Assembly: GCA_020634895.1 (NCBI GenBank)
Contig: JACKAV010000004.1
Location: 365,688-429,687 of the forward strand
Direction: 5' to 3'
DNA length: 64,000 nucleotides
Source: Anaerolineales bacterium
GTDB taxonomy: Bacteria; Chloroflexota; Anaerolineae; Anaerolineales; Villigracilaceae
The notes under the pieces were generated by a model. The model did no database searches, was not told where the DNA came from, and was given only the letters and a program-made list of their open reading frames with translations. The position numbers were made by a program, and so were the translations under genes. This document shows, one piece after another, positions 42,733 to 49,646 of the stretch (positions are counted from its first letter, which is position 1; the number at the start of each line of letters is the position of its first letter).

Positions 42733-44130
42733 ATGGAAGAACAAACTCCCCAACCTGAACCCTCGATCTTTGAACGGATGCGGAACCGCCTTTCCCCCGA
42801 AGGACTCCCCACCGACGACCGCGGACGCATGCGCATGGTGGTGGACAGCCTCATTCTGCACATCCATCCCTCCAAGGTGGAAGTTTCCACTTTAAAGTGG
42901 ACATACACCTGGGGTTTGGGCGGGCTGGCTGGTTTGCTGATGGCGATCCTCGGCATCACCGGCATCATCCTGCTCAACAACTACACGCCCGCCGCACCGC
43001 AGGCGTATTTCGACATCCTCGAACTCAACTCGAACGTCTGGTTCGGCGAACTGATCCGCAACCTGCATCACTGGAGCGCCAACCTGCTCATCGTGGTGGC
43101 GGTGCTTCATCTTATCCGCGTGTTCGTTACGGGCGCATATCGTCCGCCGCGCGAACTCAACTGGCTGATCGGCGTTGCGATGCTGCTGCTTGTCGTCGGC
43201 GCGAACTTCACTGGTTACCTGCTGCCGTGGGATCAGCTCGCGTTCTGGGCGATCACGGTCGGCACCAGCATCATCAGCTACGTCCCGCTCGTCGGCGGCT
43301 GGCTCAGCAACCTCATCCTCGGCGGACCCGAAGTGGGCGCGAATACTTTGCTCAACTTCTATTCCATGCACATCTCGTTCATTCCGCTCGCCATCTTCGG
43401 GCTGATGTCCTATCACTTTTGGCGTGTCCGCAAAGACGGCGGTCTGACCCGTCCCAAGTCTGCCAGCCAGACAGAGGATGCAAAAGTGGAGCGCGTGACG
43501 ACCATCCCGCACCTCGTCCATAAGGAAATGATCTTCGCCCTCGCGTGGACTGCCGCGCTTCTTCTCTTCTCCATGTTTGTTCCGGCTCCATTGGAGGGGA
43601 TCGCCAACCCAGCCTTGTCTCCCAACCCTGCCAAGGCGCCGTGGTACTTCCTCGGTTTGCAGGAGCTTTTGCTGCACTTTCACCCGCTGGTCGGCGCGAT
43701 CGTCATTCCGAGTTTGGTCATCATCGGCATTTTCCTGCTCCCATTCTTTGACCTGAGCCTTGAAAGTGTCGGCGTCTATTTCCGCTCCGCCCGCGGACGT
43801 TCCCTCACGCTGCTTTCCGCCGGGCTGGCGTTGATCGCCACGCCCATCTGGGTGCTGCTCGATGAATTCGTGCTCAACTGGACGGAGTGGCTGCCGACAT
43901 GGAACTCCCTGCTCTCGAACGGACTCATTCCGCTGGTGGTCATTCTGCTTCCACTCATCCTGCTCGACGAGTGGGTCGCGAAAAGATTCAAGGCAGATAC
44001 CGAAGAACGCGTCCTGTTCATTGCGACCTATATCTTCACCGCTTTCATTGTGCTGACCCTTATCGGTATCTACTTCCGTGGACCCGGCATGAACCTTTAT
44101 CTCCCATGGAATATGCCAACATCTCATTAA
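42733..44130 (+). CDS. Cytochrome b of a cytochrome bc/b6f-type complex
   Basis: A 465-residue protein containing both the four-helix haem-binding part and the subunit IV-like part. Haem ligands are His112 and His126 (LHHWSANLLIVVAVLH) and His213 and His228 (MHISFIPLAIFGLMSYH); the 15-residue spacing of the second pair is of the b6 type. GYLLPWDQLAFWA is the first quinol-site region. In the second part the usual PEWY tetrad reads APWY (KAPWYFLGLQELLLHFHP). Eight to nine membrane helices are visible. It oxidises (mena)quinol and passes electrons to the Rieske protein and cytochrome c encoded next. Confidence 0.93.
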   Translation: MEEQTPQPEPSIFERMRNRLSPEGLPTDDRGRMRMVVDSLILHIHPSKVEVSTLKWTYTWGLGGLAGLLMAILGITGIILLNNYTPAAPQAYFDILELNSNVWFGELIRNLHHWSANLLIVVAVLHLIRVFVTGAYRPPRELNWLIGVAMLLLVVGANFTGYLLPWDQLAFWAITVGTSIISYVPLVGGWLSNLILGGPEVGANTLLNFYSMHISFIPLAIFGLMSYHFWRVRKDGGLTRPKSASQTEDAKVERVTTIPHLVHKEMIFALAWTAALLLFSMFVPAPLEGIANPALSPNPAKAPWYFLGLQELLLHFHPLVGAIVIPSLVIIGIFLLPFFDLSLESVGVYFRSARGRSLTLLSAGLALIATPIWVLLDEFVLNWTEWLPTWNSLLSNGLIPLVVILLPLILLDEWVAKRFKADTEERVLFIATYIFTAFIVLTLIGIYFRGPGMNLYLPWNMPTSH

Positions 44131-44211
44131 CGTCATCCTGAGCGCAGCGAAGGATCTCAGAGATCATTTCAGAGACTCTTCCGTCGCAGTGCCCCCTCAG
44201 AGTGACAGGTA
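44131..44211. repeat. Dispersed repeat element, copy 2
   Basis: Starts with the GTCATNCTGAG sequence (44132-44158) and ends with a short inverted counterpart (CTCAGAGTGACA), so it is a longer, imperfectly palindromic element between the cytochrome b and Rieske genes. Confidence 0.6.
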
Positions 44212-44221
44212 GGAATTCAAT

Positions 44222-44719
44222 ATGTCCAATACGACCACCCCTCAACCTCAAAATGTTTCCCGCCGTGACTTTCTTAAAGTTGCCTGGGCGATCCTTGGCG
44301 GAGTCGCTGCGCTTGAAACGGCGGGTGTTTTTCTCGCGTATCTCCAGCCGCGTTTAGCCGAAGGCGAATTCGGCTCTGTCATCACCGCAGGTCTGGTGGA
44401 TGACTTCCCGCTGAACTCTGTCACGCACGTTCCGAACGGACGCTTCTATATCGTCCGCATCAATGACGGCGGTTTTCTGGCGGTCTATCATCGCTGCACG
44501 CATCTCGGCTGTACCGTCCCCTGGGACTCGACTGCGCAGAAATTTATCTGTCCGTGCCACAACTCACAGTTTGATCAGGAAGGCGTAGTGGAGAATCCGC
44601 CTGCGCCGCGTCCGCTCGACCTGTTCGCCATGACCATCGAAAACGGCGAAGTGAGAGTGGACACGGGCAATATCATCCAACGCCAGACCTACGAGACCAC
44701 ACAGGTCGTTTACCCGTAA
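44222..44719 (+). CDS. Rieske iron-sulfur protein of the bc-type complex
   Basis: A 165-residue protein. The N-terminus has a twin-arginine-like signal-anchor (SRRDFLKVAWAILGG) and one membrane helix. The [2Fe-2S] ligands are Cys92 and His94 (CTHLGC) and Cys110 and His113 (CPCH); Cys97 and Cys112 can form the stabilising disulfide. NSQFDQEG and APRPLDLF follow the second box as usual. It receives electrons from quinol bound to cytochrome b and passes them to the cytochrome c subunit. The gene lies between those of its partners. Confidence 0.95.
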   Translation: MSNTTTPQPQNVSRRDFLKVAWAILGGVAALETAGVFLAYLQPRLAEGEFGSVITAGLVDDFPLNSVTHVPNGRFYIVRINDGGFLAVYHRCTHLGCTVPWDSTAQKFICPCHNSQFDQEGVVENPPAPRPLDLFAMTIENGEVRVDTGNIIQRQTYETTQVVYP

Positions 44720-44737
44720 CATAACAAGGAAAACATC

Positions 44738-46075
44738 ATGAATCCAAAACATTCCTTCCTTATTGAATCCTTTGTCGGGTTGGGTGCGCTGCTGCTTATT
44801 GTTTCCGCGCTCGGCTTGTACATTCTCAACGAACCCGTCCGCATTGTGCAGGCTCAGGATGAAGTCCTCGCCGTCCAGTTGGATGAGGCGATGACGTTAT
44901 ATGCCGAGAACTGTGCCGTCTGCCACGGCTCGAACGGCGAAGGCATCGGCGCGACTCCTCCTTTGAATAATCCCGCCCTGTTGACCATGCCGTATGAAGA
45001 CCTCTACAAGACCATCGCGCGCGGACGTTATCAGACCGCCATGCCTGCCTGGTCCATTGAAGATGGCGGCGCACTCAGTGATTATCAGATCGATGAACTG
45101 GTTCTGTTGATTCTGCACGGCGATTGGGGTGAGACGGGTGACCGCGTGGTTAACCTCGGGCTTGCCCCGTTGATTCCATTCACCACTGAAGCGGACCCGG
45201 CGCTGCTCGAAGAGATCGGCAAATTGCCGGACGGTGCGACACTGCAAACAGCCATCACTCTCTTCGCGGCGAACTGCGTCTCCTGCCACGGCGCGGATGG
45301 TGTCGGCACGGGTATCGCGCCTGCATTGAACGACCCCACTGTGCGCGAAAAGACGCCTGATGAGATCACGCGCATCATTACCTACGGCAATACGGGTACG
45401 CTCATGGCGGGTTGGGGCAACATCCTCGCGCCGGAGGATATCAGCGCGCTTGTGACATTGATCCAACGTTGGGAGGAAGTACCGAGCGGAACCATCCCAG
45501 CGCCGGATGTACCCATAGCCGTAACGGAAGAGAGTCTTGCTTTGGGCAGTCAACTTTACGCGGCGAATTGTTCACGCTGTCACGGTCCTGAAGGACAGGG
45601 TACGCCGCGCGCGCCGTCGCTCAACGTCAAATCCTTCCTGACCGAAACCAGCGATCAGGCGATTCAACAGATCGTCACGCTTGGTGTCCCTGGGACAGCG
45701 ATGCCCACCTGGGGCGACCGCATGACCGAGGCGGAGATCCAAGCCATTGTCGGCTTCATCCGTCAGTGGGAGCCGACCGCGCCCGAAGTGGCTGTGTTGA
45801 CCCGCCCCGGCGGTGGAGGTCCACCGTGGTCTCGTACCGACACTTCAACAACGGCTCCGGGTTTGATGCCATCCACAAGTTCGAGCACAGGCACGAACAC
45901 AACGGATGCAACCACGAATCCACTCACGGGAATTAATGGCAGCGGGCAGACTGTCCTGCAGGCTATTCTCGATTGGAGGCTGCTGGTTCTGCTTGGGGTT
46001 ATTCTCTCGATCGCCTTTACGTTGATCTACTCCGGCTTGGACGCCTTGCGGCGCATGCCGCGAAACACCGGGTGA
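44738..46075 (+). CDS. Three-haem membrane cytochrome c of the bc-type complex
   Basis: A 445-residue protein with an N-terminal hydrophobic anchor (residues 10-30) and a C-terminal membrane helix (about 410-432). Three cytochrome c domains carry CAVCH (59-63), CVSCH (180-184) and CSRCH (278-282), each followed by a Met-containing loop (AMPAW, LMAGWG, AMPTWG) that can supply the sixth ligand. A Ser/Thr-rich linker precedes the last helix. It probably replaces cytochrome c1 and relays electrons to the next acceptor. Two of the three domains may be duplications. It closes the cytochrome bc operon. Confidence 0.9.
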   Translation: MNPKHSFLIESFVGLGALLLIVSALGLYILNEPVRIVQAQDEVLAVQLDEAMTLYAENCAVCHGSNGEGIGATPPLNNPALLTMPYEDLYKTIARGRYQTAMPAWSIEDGGALSDYQIDELVLLILHGDWGETGDRVVNLGLAPLIPFTTEADPALLEEIGKLPDGATLQTAITLFAANCVSCHGADGVGTGIAPALNDPTVREKTPDEITRIITYGNTGTLMAGWGNILAPEDISALVTLIQRWEEVPSGTIPAPDVPIAVTEESLALGSQLYAANCSRCHGPEGQGTPRAPSLNVKSFLTETSDQAIQQIVTLGVPGTAMPTWGDRMTEAEIQAIVGFIRQWEPTAPEVAVLTRPGGGGPPWSRTDTSTTAPGLMPSTSSSTGTNTTDATTNPLTGINGSGQTVLQAILDWRLLVLLGVILSIAFTLIYSGLDALRRMPRNTG

Positions 46076-46144
46076 ACTCGTATTTACAAGATATAAGCAA
46101 CGAGACATAGCAGATAAATAACAGCATCTGAAAGCGAATGTCAT

Positions 46145-46190
46145 AATGGGTGATGGGCTATAATAATCGACGCCCGTCACCCATTTCTTT
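46145..46190 (+). terminator. Terminator of the cytochrome bc operon
   Basis: AATGGGTGATGGGC pairs with GCCCGTCACCCATT (one wobble) around a 13-nt loop and is followed by TTTCTTTTTT. A TATAAT hexamer lies in the loop and could act as -10 box of the next gene. Confidence 0.75.
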
Positions 46191-46205
46191 TTTGGAGTTT
46201 ATCCA

Positions 46206-47468
46206 ATGTCCCTCGATCTTTCTGCCATTCGCAGCCAATTTCCCGGTCTTAACCGTCCCGATGTTTTCTTTGACAACCCTGGCGGTACCCAGATCGCACA
46301 ACCATCCCTCGACCGAGTCACTCGATACTTGATTGAAAGCAACGCCAACCACGAAGGTGTATTTGCGACGAGTATTGCATCTGATGCGGTCTTGGACGAA
46401 GCACACCGCGCAATGGCGGATTTTTATAATGCGGCTTCCCCGGAAGAGATCGTATTTGGCAACAACATGACGACGATCACCCTTCATATCAGCCGTTCCC
46501 TTTCACGTGAATGGAAGGAAGGCGATGAAATTGTCGTTACGCGGTTGGACCATGATGCAAATGTGACTCCCTGGGTTTTGGCGGCACAGGATCGCGGCGT
46601 AAAGGTGAATTGGGTGGATTTTGATGTAGAAGACGGAACTCTCAATCTGGATGATTTGCAAAAAGCACTCGACCGAAAACCCAAGCTCTTAGCAGTGGGT
46701 TACGCTTCAAATTCCCTCGGGACAATTAATCCAGTCAAGAAGATCATTGATATGGCTCATGCCGCAGGGACTTTGGTTTACATTGATGCCGTTCAATATG
46801 CGCCGCACGGCACGATCGATGTTCAAAAACTGGACTGTGATTTCCTTATTTCTTCCGCCTATAAATTTTTCGGCACTCACTCCGGAATTTTGTACGGGAA
46901 ACACGACCTTCTGGAAAAACTTTTCGCTTACAAGGTTCGCCCGGCAACCAATAAACTTCCCGGAAAATTCGAGACCGGCACCCAGAATCATGAAGGGATT
47001 GCGGGTGTGCTGGGGGCGGTTGAATATTTTGAATGGGTAGGCAGGGAATTCGGCGGCGAATTTGCAAATGGACTGGCGGAGGAGAAATATCAAGGCAGGC
47101 GATTGGAGCTCAAGAAAGGTATGACCGCCATCCATGCCTATGAATATGAACTTGCGCGTGAGTTGTTATCTGCTTTGGAGTCTGTCCCCGGGCTGCGGCT
47201 TTACGGCTTAACGGATGTTCGCCGTCTCGATGAACGTGTTGCCACATTTTCATTCCGGTTAAAGGACATTCATCCGCGGGTGGTGGCTGAAAAGCTGGCA
47301 CAAGAAGGAATTTATGTATGGGATGGAAACTACTACGCCCTCAATGTGTCTGAGCGGCTGGGCGTGGAGGAACATGGCGGAATGGTGCGGGTCGGCGCTG
47401 CCCACTACAACACCCTTGATGAAGTTGCCAGGCTAAAGGATGCTTTAATCAAGATTGCAAACCAATGA
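46206..47468 (+). CDS. Cysteine desulfurase-like class V aminotransferase lacking the active-site Cys
   Basis: A 420-residue PLP enzyme of the VC1184/TIGR01976-like group. The PLP Lys is in SSAYKFFGTHSG near 215-226, with ligands in HDANVTPW near 115-122 and DAVQYAPHG near 197-205. NifS and SufS enzymes have a Cys in a RxGHHCAQ-type segment; here the aligned stretch is VWDGNYYALNVSERLG with no Cys, so persulfide formation by the usual route is unlikely. A lyase or isomerase acting on an amino acid is more probable. No scaffold gene (sufU, iscU) is nearby. GGAG precedes the ATG. Confidence 0.82.
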   Translation: MSLDLSAIRSQFPGLNRPDVFFDNPGGTQIAQPSLDRVTRYLIESNANHEGVFATSIASDAVLDEAHRAMADFYNAASPEEIVFGNNMTTITLHISRSLSREWKEGDEIVVTRLDHDANVTPWVLAAQDRGVKVNWVDFDVEDGTLNLDDLQKALDRKPKLLAVGYASNSLGTINPVKKIIDMAHAAGTLVYIDAVQYAPHGTIDVQKLDCDFLISSAYKFFGTHSGILYGKHDLLEKLFAYKVRPATNKLPGKFETGTQNHEGIAGVLGAVEYFEWVGREFGGEFANGLAEEKYQGRRLELKKGMTAIHAYEYELARELLSALESVPGLRLYGLTDVRRLDERVATFSFRLKDIHPRVVAEKLAQEGIYVWDGNYYALNVSERLGVEEHGGMVRVGAAHYNTLDEVARLKDALIKIANQ

Positions 47469-47532
47469 TAGTTGATGGTCAGTGGTAAAGAATTTGGATT
47501 TCCTGAATCGTTTCCCATAAAACGTGCTGTTC

Positions 47533-47580
47533 AAATCGGCAATGACTTGATTTACTTTACAAGTTATTGCCGATTTTTTT
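47533..47580. terminator. Bidirectional terminator
   Basis: AATCGGCAATGACTTG pairs with CAAGTTATTGCCGATT (one G-U pair) and a T-run follows; it lies between convergent genes. Confidence 0.85.
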
Positions 47581-47611
47581 GAATATCCGGCAGTACATTA
47601 AACCCATGCCG

Positions 47612-48601
47612 CTAAACAGCGACTTCCAAAAATGCCTTCACCATGTTGGGGTCGAATTGTTTTCCTGCCTGTTCCCGCAAATAGGTCAACGCACGGGTGG
47701 ACGGCCACGCGGTGCGATAGGGGCGGTCGGAGGTTAGCGCATCAAAGACATCCACAACTGCGAACAGGCGCGCCACCAGCGGGATCTGTTCGCCGCAGAG
47801 ATGGTCTGGATACCCGTTACCATCCCAATGTTCATGATGATGGAGGACAATGTCCAATGTCTGTCTCTCGCTTGTGAAAGACGAGAGGATCTTGTATCCA
47901 TACGTGACATGTAACTCCATCATGCGACGTTCCATGGGGGTCAGGCTTCCGGGCTTGAGAAGCACGGCATCGGGGATGCCCAGCTTCCCGATATCATGTA
48001 ACAACGCTCCATGACGGATGGCGGTATGTTGTTCCGGCGGTAAACCAAGATGTTCCACAAGCTGCATCGTGATCTGGCTGACCCTCAGAGTGTGAGATTC
48101 GGTTTCGTGGTCGCGAAGTCCCAATAAACGCACAAGACTCTCAAAAACACCGTTGTGTCTGGCGACAAGGGAATTGTTGACCCTTCCCAACCGGATGCGT
48201 TCAAGTTTCCCCTCGAAGCTTTGTCCAATGAGCGGCAGCAGGGATGTCAATTCCTTCTGTCGGCTCGGTTCATCCGCACCATCCCGGGTGTATAACCAGC
48301 CCAGAAGCCCCGTCCTGGTCGTGAGTGGATACCGCTGCTCGGTTGCAGATCGAGGTGTGGTAATAGGTTGATGCGGCTGATGGACGTTGAGATGTTCGCC
48401 ATTTTCCCCTGCTAATTCCAATCGTATCGAGCTGAATCCAAACATTTCCTGCAAATAGAGCCACCACCCCCCTAATACTGATTCGATGGACTGTAATTCC
48501 TCCTGAGATAACGGGAGTGGCAGCCATTCTGCCTGCCACAAGTCGGGTCCAGGTGTCTTTGGTGTCTCGCGGTCAGTGTATGAGGATCGGGATTTTTTCA
48601 T
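47612..48601 (-). CDS. HD-GYP domain protein (probable cyclic-di-GMP phosphodiesterase)
   Basis: A 329-residue protein. Residues 30-140 form a GAF-like or other sensory region with little similarity to known families. The HD-GYP domain covers 145-325: His202-Asp203 in LHDIGKLGIP, the second metal motif HHHEHWDGNGYP (254-265) containing the GYP triplet, and VVDVFDALTSDRPYR near 282-296. All expected metal ligands are present, so cyclic-di-GMP hydrolysis is likely. Its ATG overlaps the upstream small NHLP-like gene by 29 nt, with no strong ribosome site of its own, so translational coupling is likely. Last gene of the locus. Confidence 0.9.
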   Translation of the reverse strand: MKKSRSSYTDRETPKTPGPDLWQAEWLPLPLSQEELQSIESVLGGWWLYLQEMFGFSSIRLELAGENGEHLNVHQPHQPITTPRSATEQRYPLTTRTGLLGWLYTRDGADEPSRQKELTSLLPLIGQSFEGKLERIRLGRVNNSLVARHNGVFESLVRLLGLRDHETESHTLRVSQITMQLVEHLGLPPEQHTAIRHGALLHDIGKLGIPDAVLLKPGSLTPMERRMMELHVTYGYKILSSFTSERQTLDIVLHHHEHWDGNGYPDHLCGEQIPLVARLFAVVDVFDALTSDRPYRTAWPSTRALTYLREQAGKQFDPNMVKAFLEVAV

Positions 48602-48848
48602 TTATGGAGAGGATGAAATCTGTCAGGGTTTCTGCCTGGATGGAGGATAGAACCTCCAGGGTCGGCTCGGACAGGATAAAACATTCACCGCCAAATCCAT
48701 CCTTGATGGCACGGGATGGATCCTGTAATAGGGATCGGCAATATGTTGGACTGATGCTCGCTGCCACAAGCAGACGCCTCAGAGAGGTCAGATCGGCTTC
48801 AACCTGGTTTGTGGCAAGGAGCGGGCTGTGGGTGACTTTGCTGTTCAT
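48573..48848 (-). CDS. Small NHLP-clan-like protein (Os1348-type), 91 residues
   Basis: I take the ATG at 48848, which overlaps the stop of the DUF5317 gene by 4 nt (ATGA) and has AGGAAAA upstream. The protein is helical: LTSLRRLLVAASISPTYCRS, then LLQDPSRAIKDG, then LSEPTLEVLSSI and TLTDFILSI. This pattern (LL-x-DP-x-xA, a Gly turn and a final L-x-x-F helix) resembles the leader-like domain of nitrile hydratase leader peptides and the Os1348 family, which can precede modified peptides. No modification enzyme is nearby, so it may instead be a small protein partner. The tail (NEKIPILIH) is not a clear core peptide. Confidence 0.55.
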   Translation of the reverse strand: MNSKVTHSPLLATNQVEADLTSLRRLLVAASISPTYCRSLLQDPSRAIKDGFGGECFILSEPTLEVLSSIQAETLTDFILSINEKIPILIH

Positions 48849-49435
48849 AATATTTTCCTGTTCTGTCGAACGATAAATCCACGTTCGAATGCCAATACAA
48901 GAAAGGCGCCCAAGGCAATCCAAACATCCCCCAGGCTGAAGATGAATCGAAAAGGTAAAAATTTCGGAGTCATAAAACGGTCTGCAAGCCAGGGAAGGAT
49001 AATGTTCCCCTCCGACATAAGCACATCCTTGCTGGCATGGCTGATGCGTTCCCCATACCCGATGGAATTAATGGTTTCTGGAGGCAGCACCCGGGCGGCG
49101 GATTCCGCCACTAATGGCATAAAACCGCCGTTCATCACAATTACCAGGAAATTACATATCAATCCCAGCAATAGCAGTTGCATTCCCATCCGGTTGGCGT
49201 TCAACACGGCGAATGCGATCAACAGAATCTGGGACAGGATCAAACAGGCCGAAGCGGTCTGATCTGGAAGCAAGCGGCGGGTGGGCTCAAAATAGAATGC
49301 CAGCCATTGCGGCACAAACCCAATGAAAATCAATCCGGAAAACCGGAAACCGGCGGGCTGCCAGTGACGTCCCTGCCATCTGGCAACCCCCCAACCGGTC
49401 AATGCGCCCAGGGCGACCGCAGATAGCAGGATCAA
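48845..49435 (-). CDS. DUF5317 membrane protein
   Basis: About 196 residues with five to six hydrophobic segments. I choose the TTG at 49435, giving (M)ILLSAVALGALTGWGVARW, because family members start with such a helix; the longer frame upstream is hydrophilic and lies over the small peptide gene. The start overlaps the stop of that gene as TTGA. Landmarks are FIGFVPQWLAFYF, NGGFMPLVAESA and FSLGDVWIALGAF, which match DUF5317. The molecular role is unknown. Its stop overlaps the next gene as ATGA. Confidence 0.78.
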   Translation of the reverse strand: MILLSAVALGALTGWGVARWQGRHWQPAGFRFSGLIFIGFVPQWLAFYFEPTRRLLPDQTASACLILSQILLIAFAVLNANRMGMQLLLLGLICNFLVIVMNGGFMPLVAESAARVLPPETINSIGYGERISHASKDVLMSEGNIILPWLADRFMTPKFLPFRFIFSLGDVWIALGAFLVLAFERGFIVRQNRKIL

Positions 49436-49578
49436 CGAATTCCGACGCCGCCGACATCCTCGGGGGCACCAGCACCCAGTACGAGCATTGTCAGAACGAT
49501 CAAAACCCAAATGAACTGCAGGTGGGTCTTATTGATTTTGGAGACGGATAAGTGGAGGTTGAAAAGAATATTTTTCAT
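49432..49578 (-). CDS. Small membrane or secreted peptide, 48 residues
   Basis: A short gene not covered by usual length cut-offs. It starts MKNILFNLHLSVSKINKTHL, has one hydrophobic segment at about residues 21-35 (QFIWVLIVLTMLVLG), and ends AGAPEDVGGVGIR. AAAGGTG lies 6 nt before the ATG at 49578. The stop codon shares two bases with the TTG start of the DUF5317 gene. GAGA before PEDVGGVGIR resembles a signal peptidase site, which would release a decapeptide; this is inference. Coding is supported by the hydrophobic pattern, the ribosome site and the coupled overlap. Confidence 0.6.
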   Translation of the reverse strand: MKNILFNLHLSVSKINKTHLQFIWVLIVLTMLVLGAGAPEDVGGVGIR

Positions 49579-49579
49579 G

Positions 49580-49646
49580 TGAGGCACCTTTCTGATTGGT
49601 TACGATGCCCTACTTTACCCAATCCCCGGTTACAAAGGTGGCCTCA
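49580..49646 (-). promoter_or_regulatory. Hairpin burying the ribosome binding site of the small peptide gene
   Basis: On the minus strand TGAGGCCACCTTT (49646-49634), which begins with the regulator's own stop codon, pairs with AAAGGTGCCTCA (49591-49580) with one bulged C. The right arm contains the AAAGGTG ribosome site of the peptide gene and ends one base before its ATG. The loop of about 42 nt has a repeated GTAACC. Ribosomes finishing the regulator gene would open the left arm. Confidence 0.6.

Noticed and set aside
42892..44136. Open frame of 414 codons antisense to cytochrome b
   Set aside because: Hydrophilic low-complexity translation; the sense strand encodes a clear cytochrome b.
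48845..49510. Longer form of the DUF5317 gene starting at 49510
   Set aside because: The extra N-terminus is hydrophilic and Cys/Arg-rich and overlaps the peptide gene; family members start with the helix that begins at the TTG of 49435.
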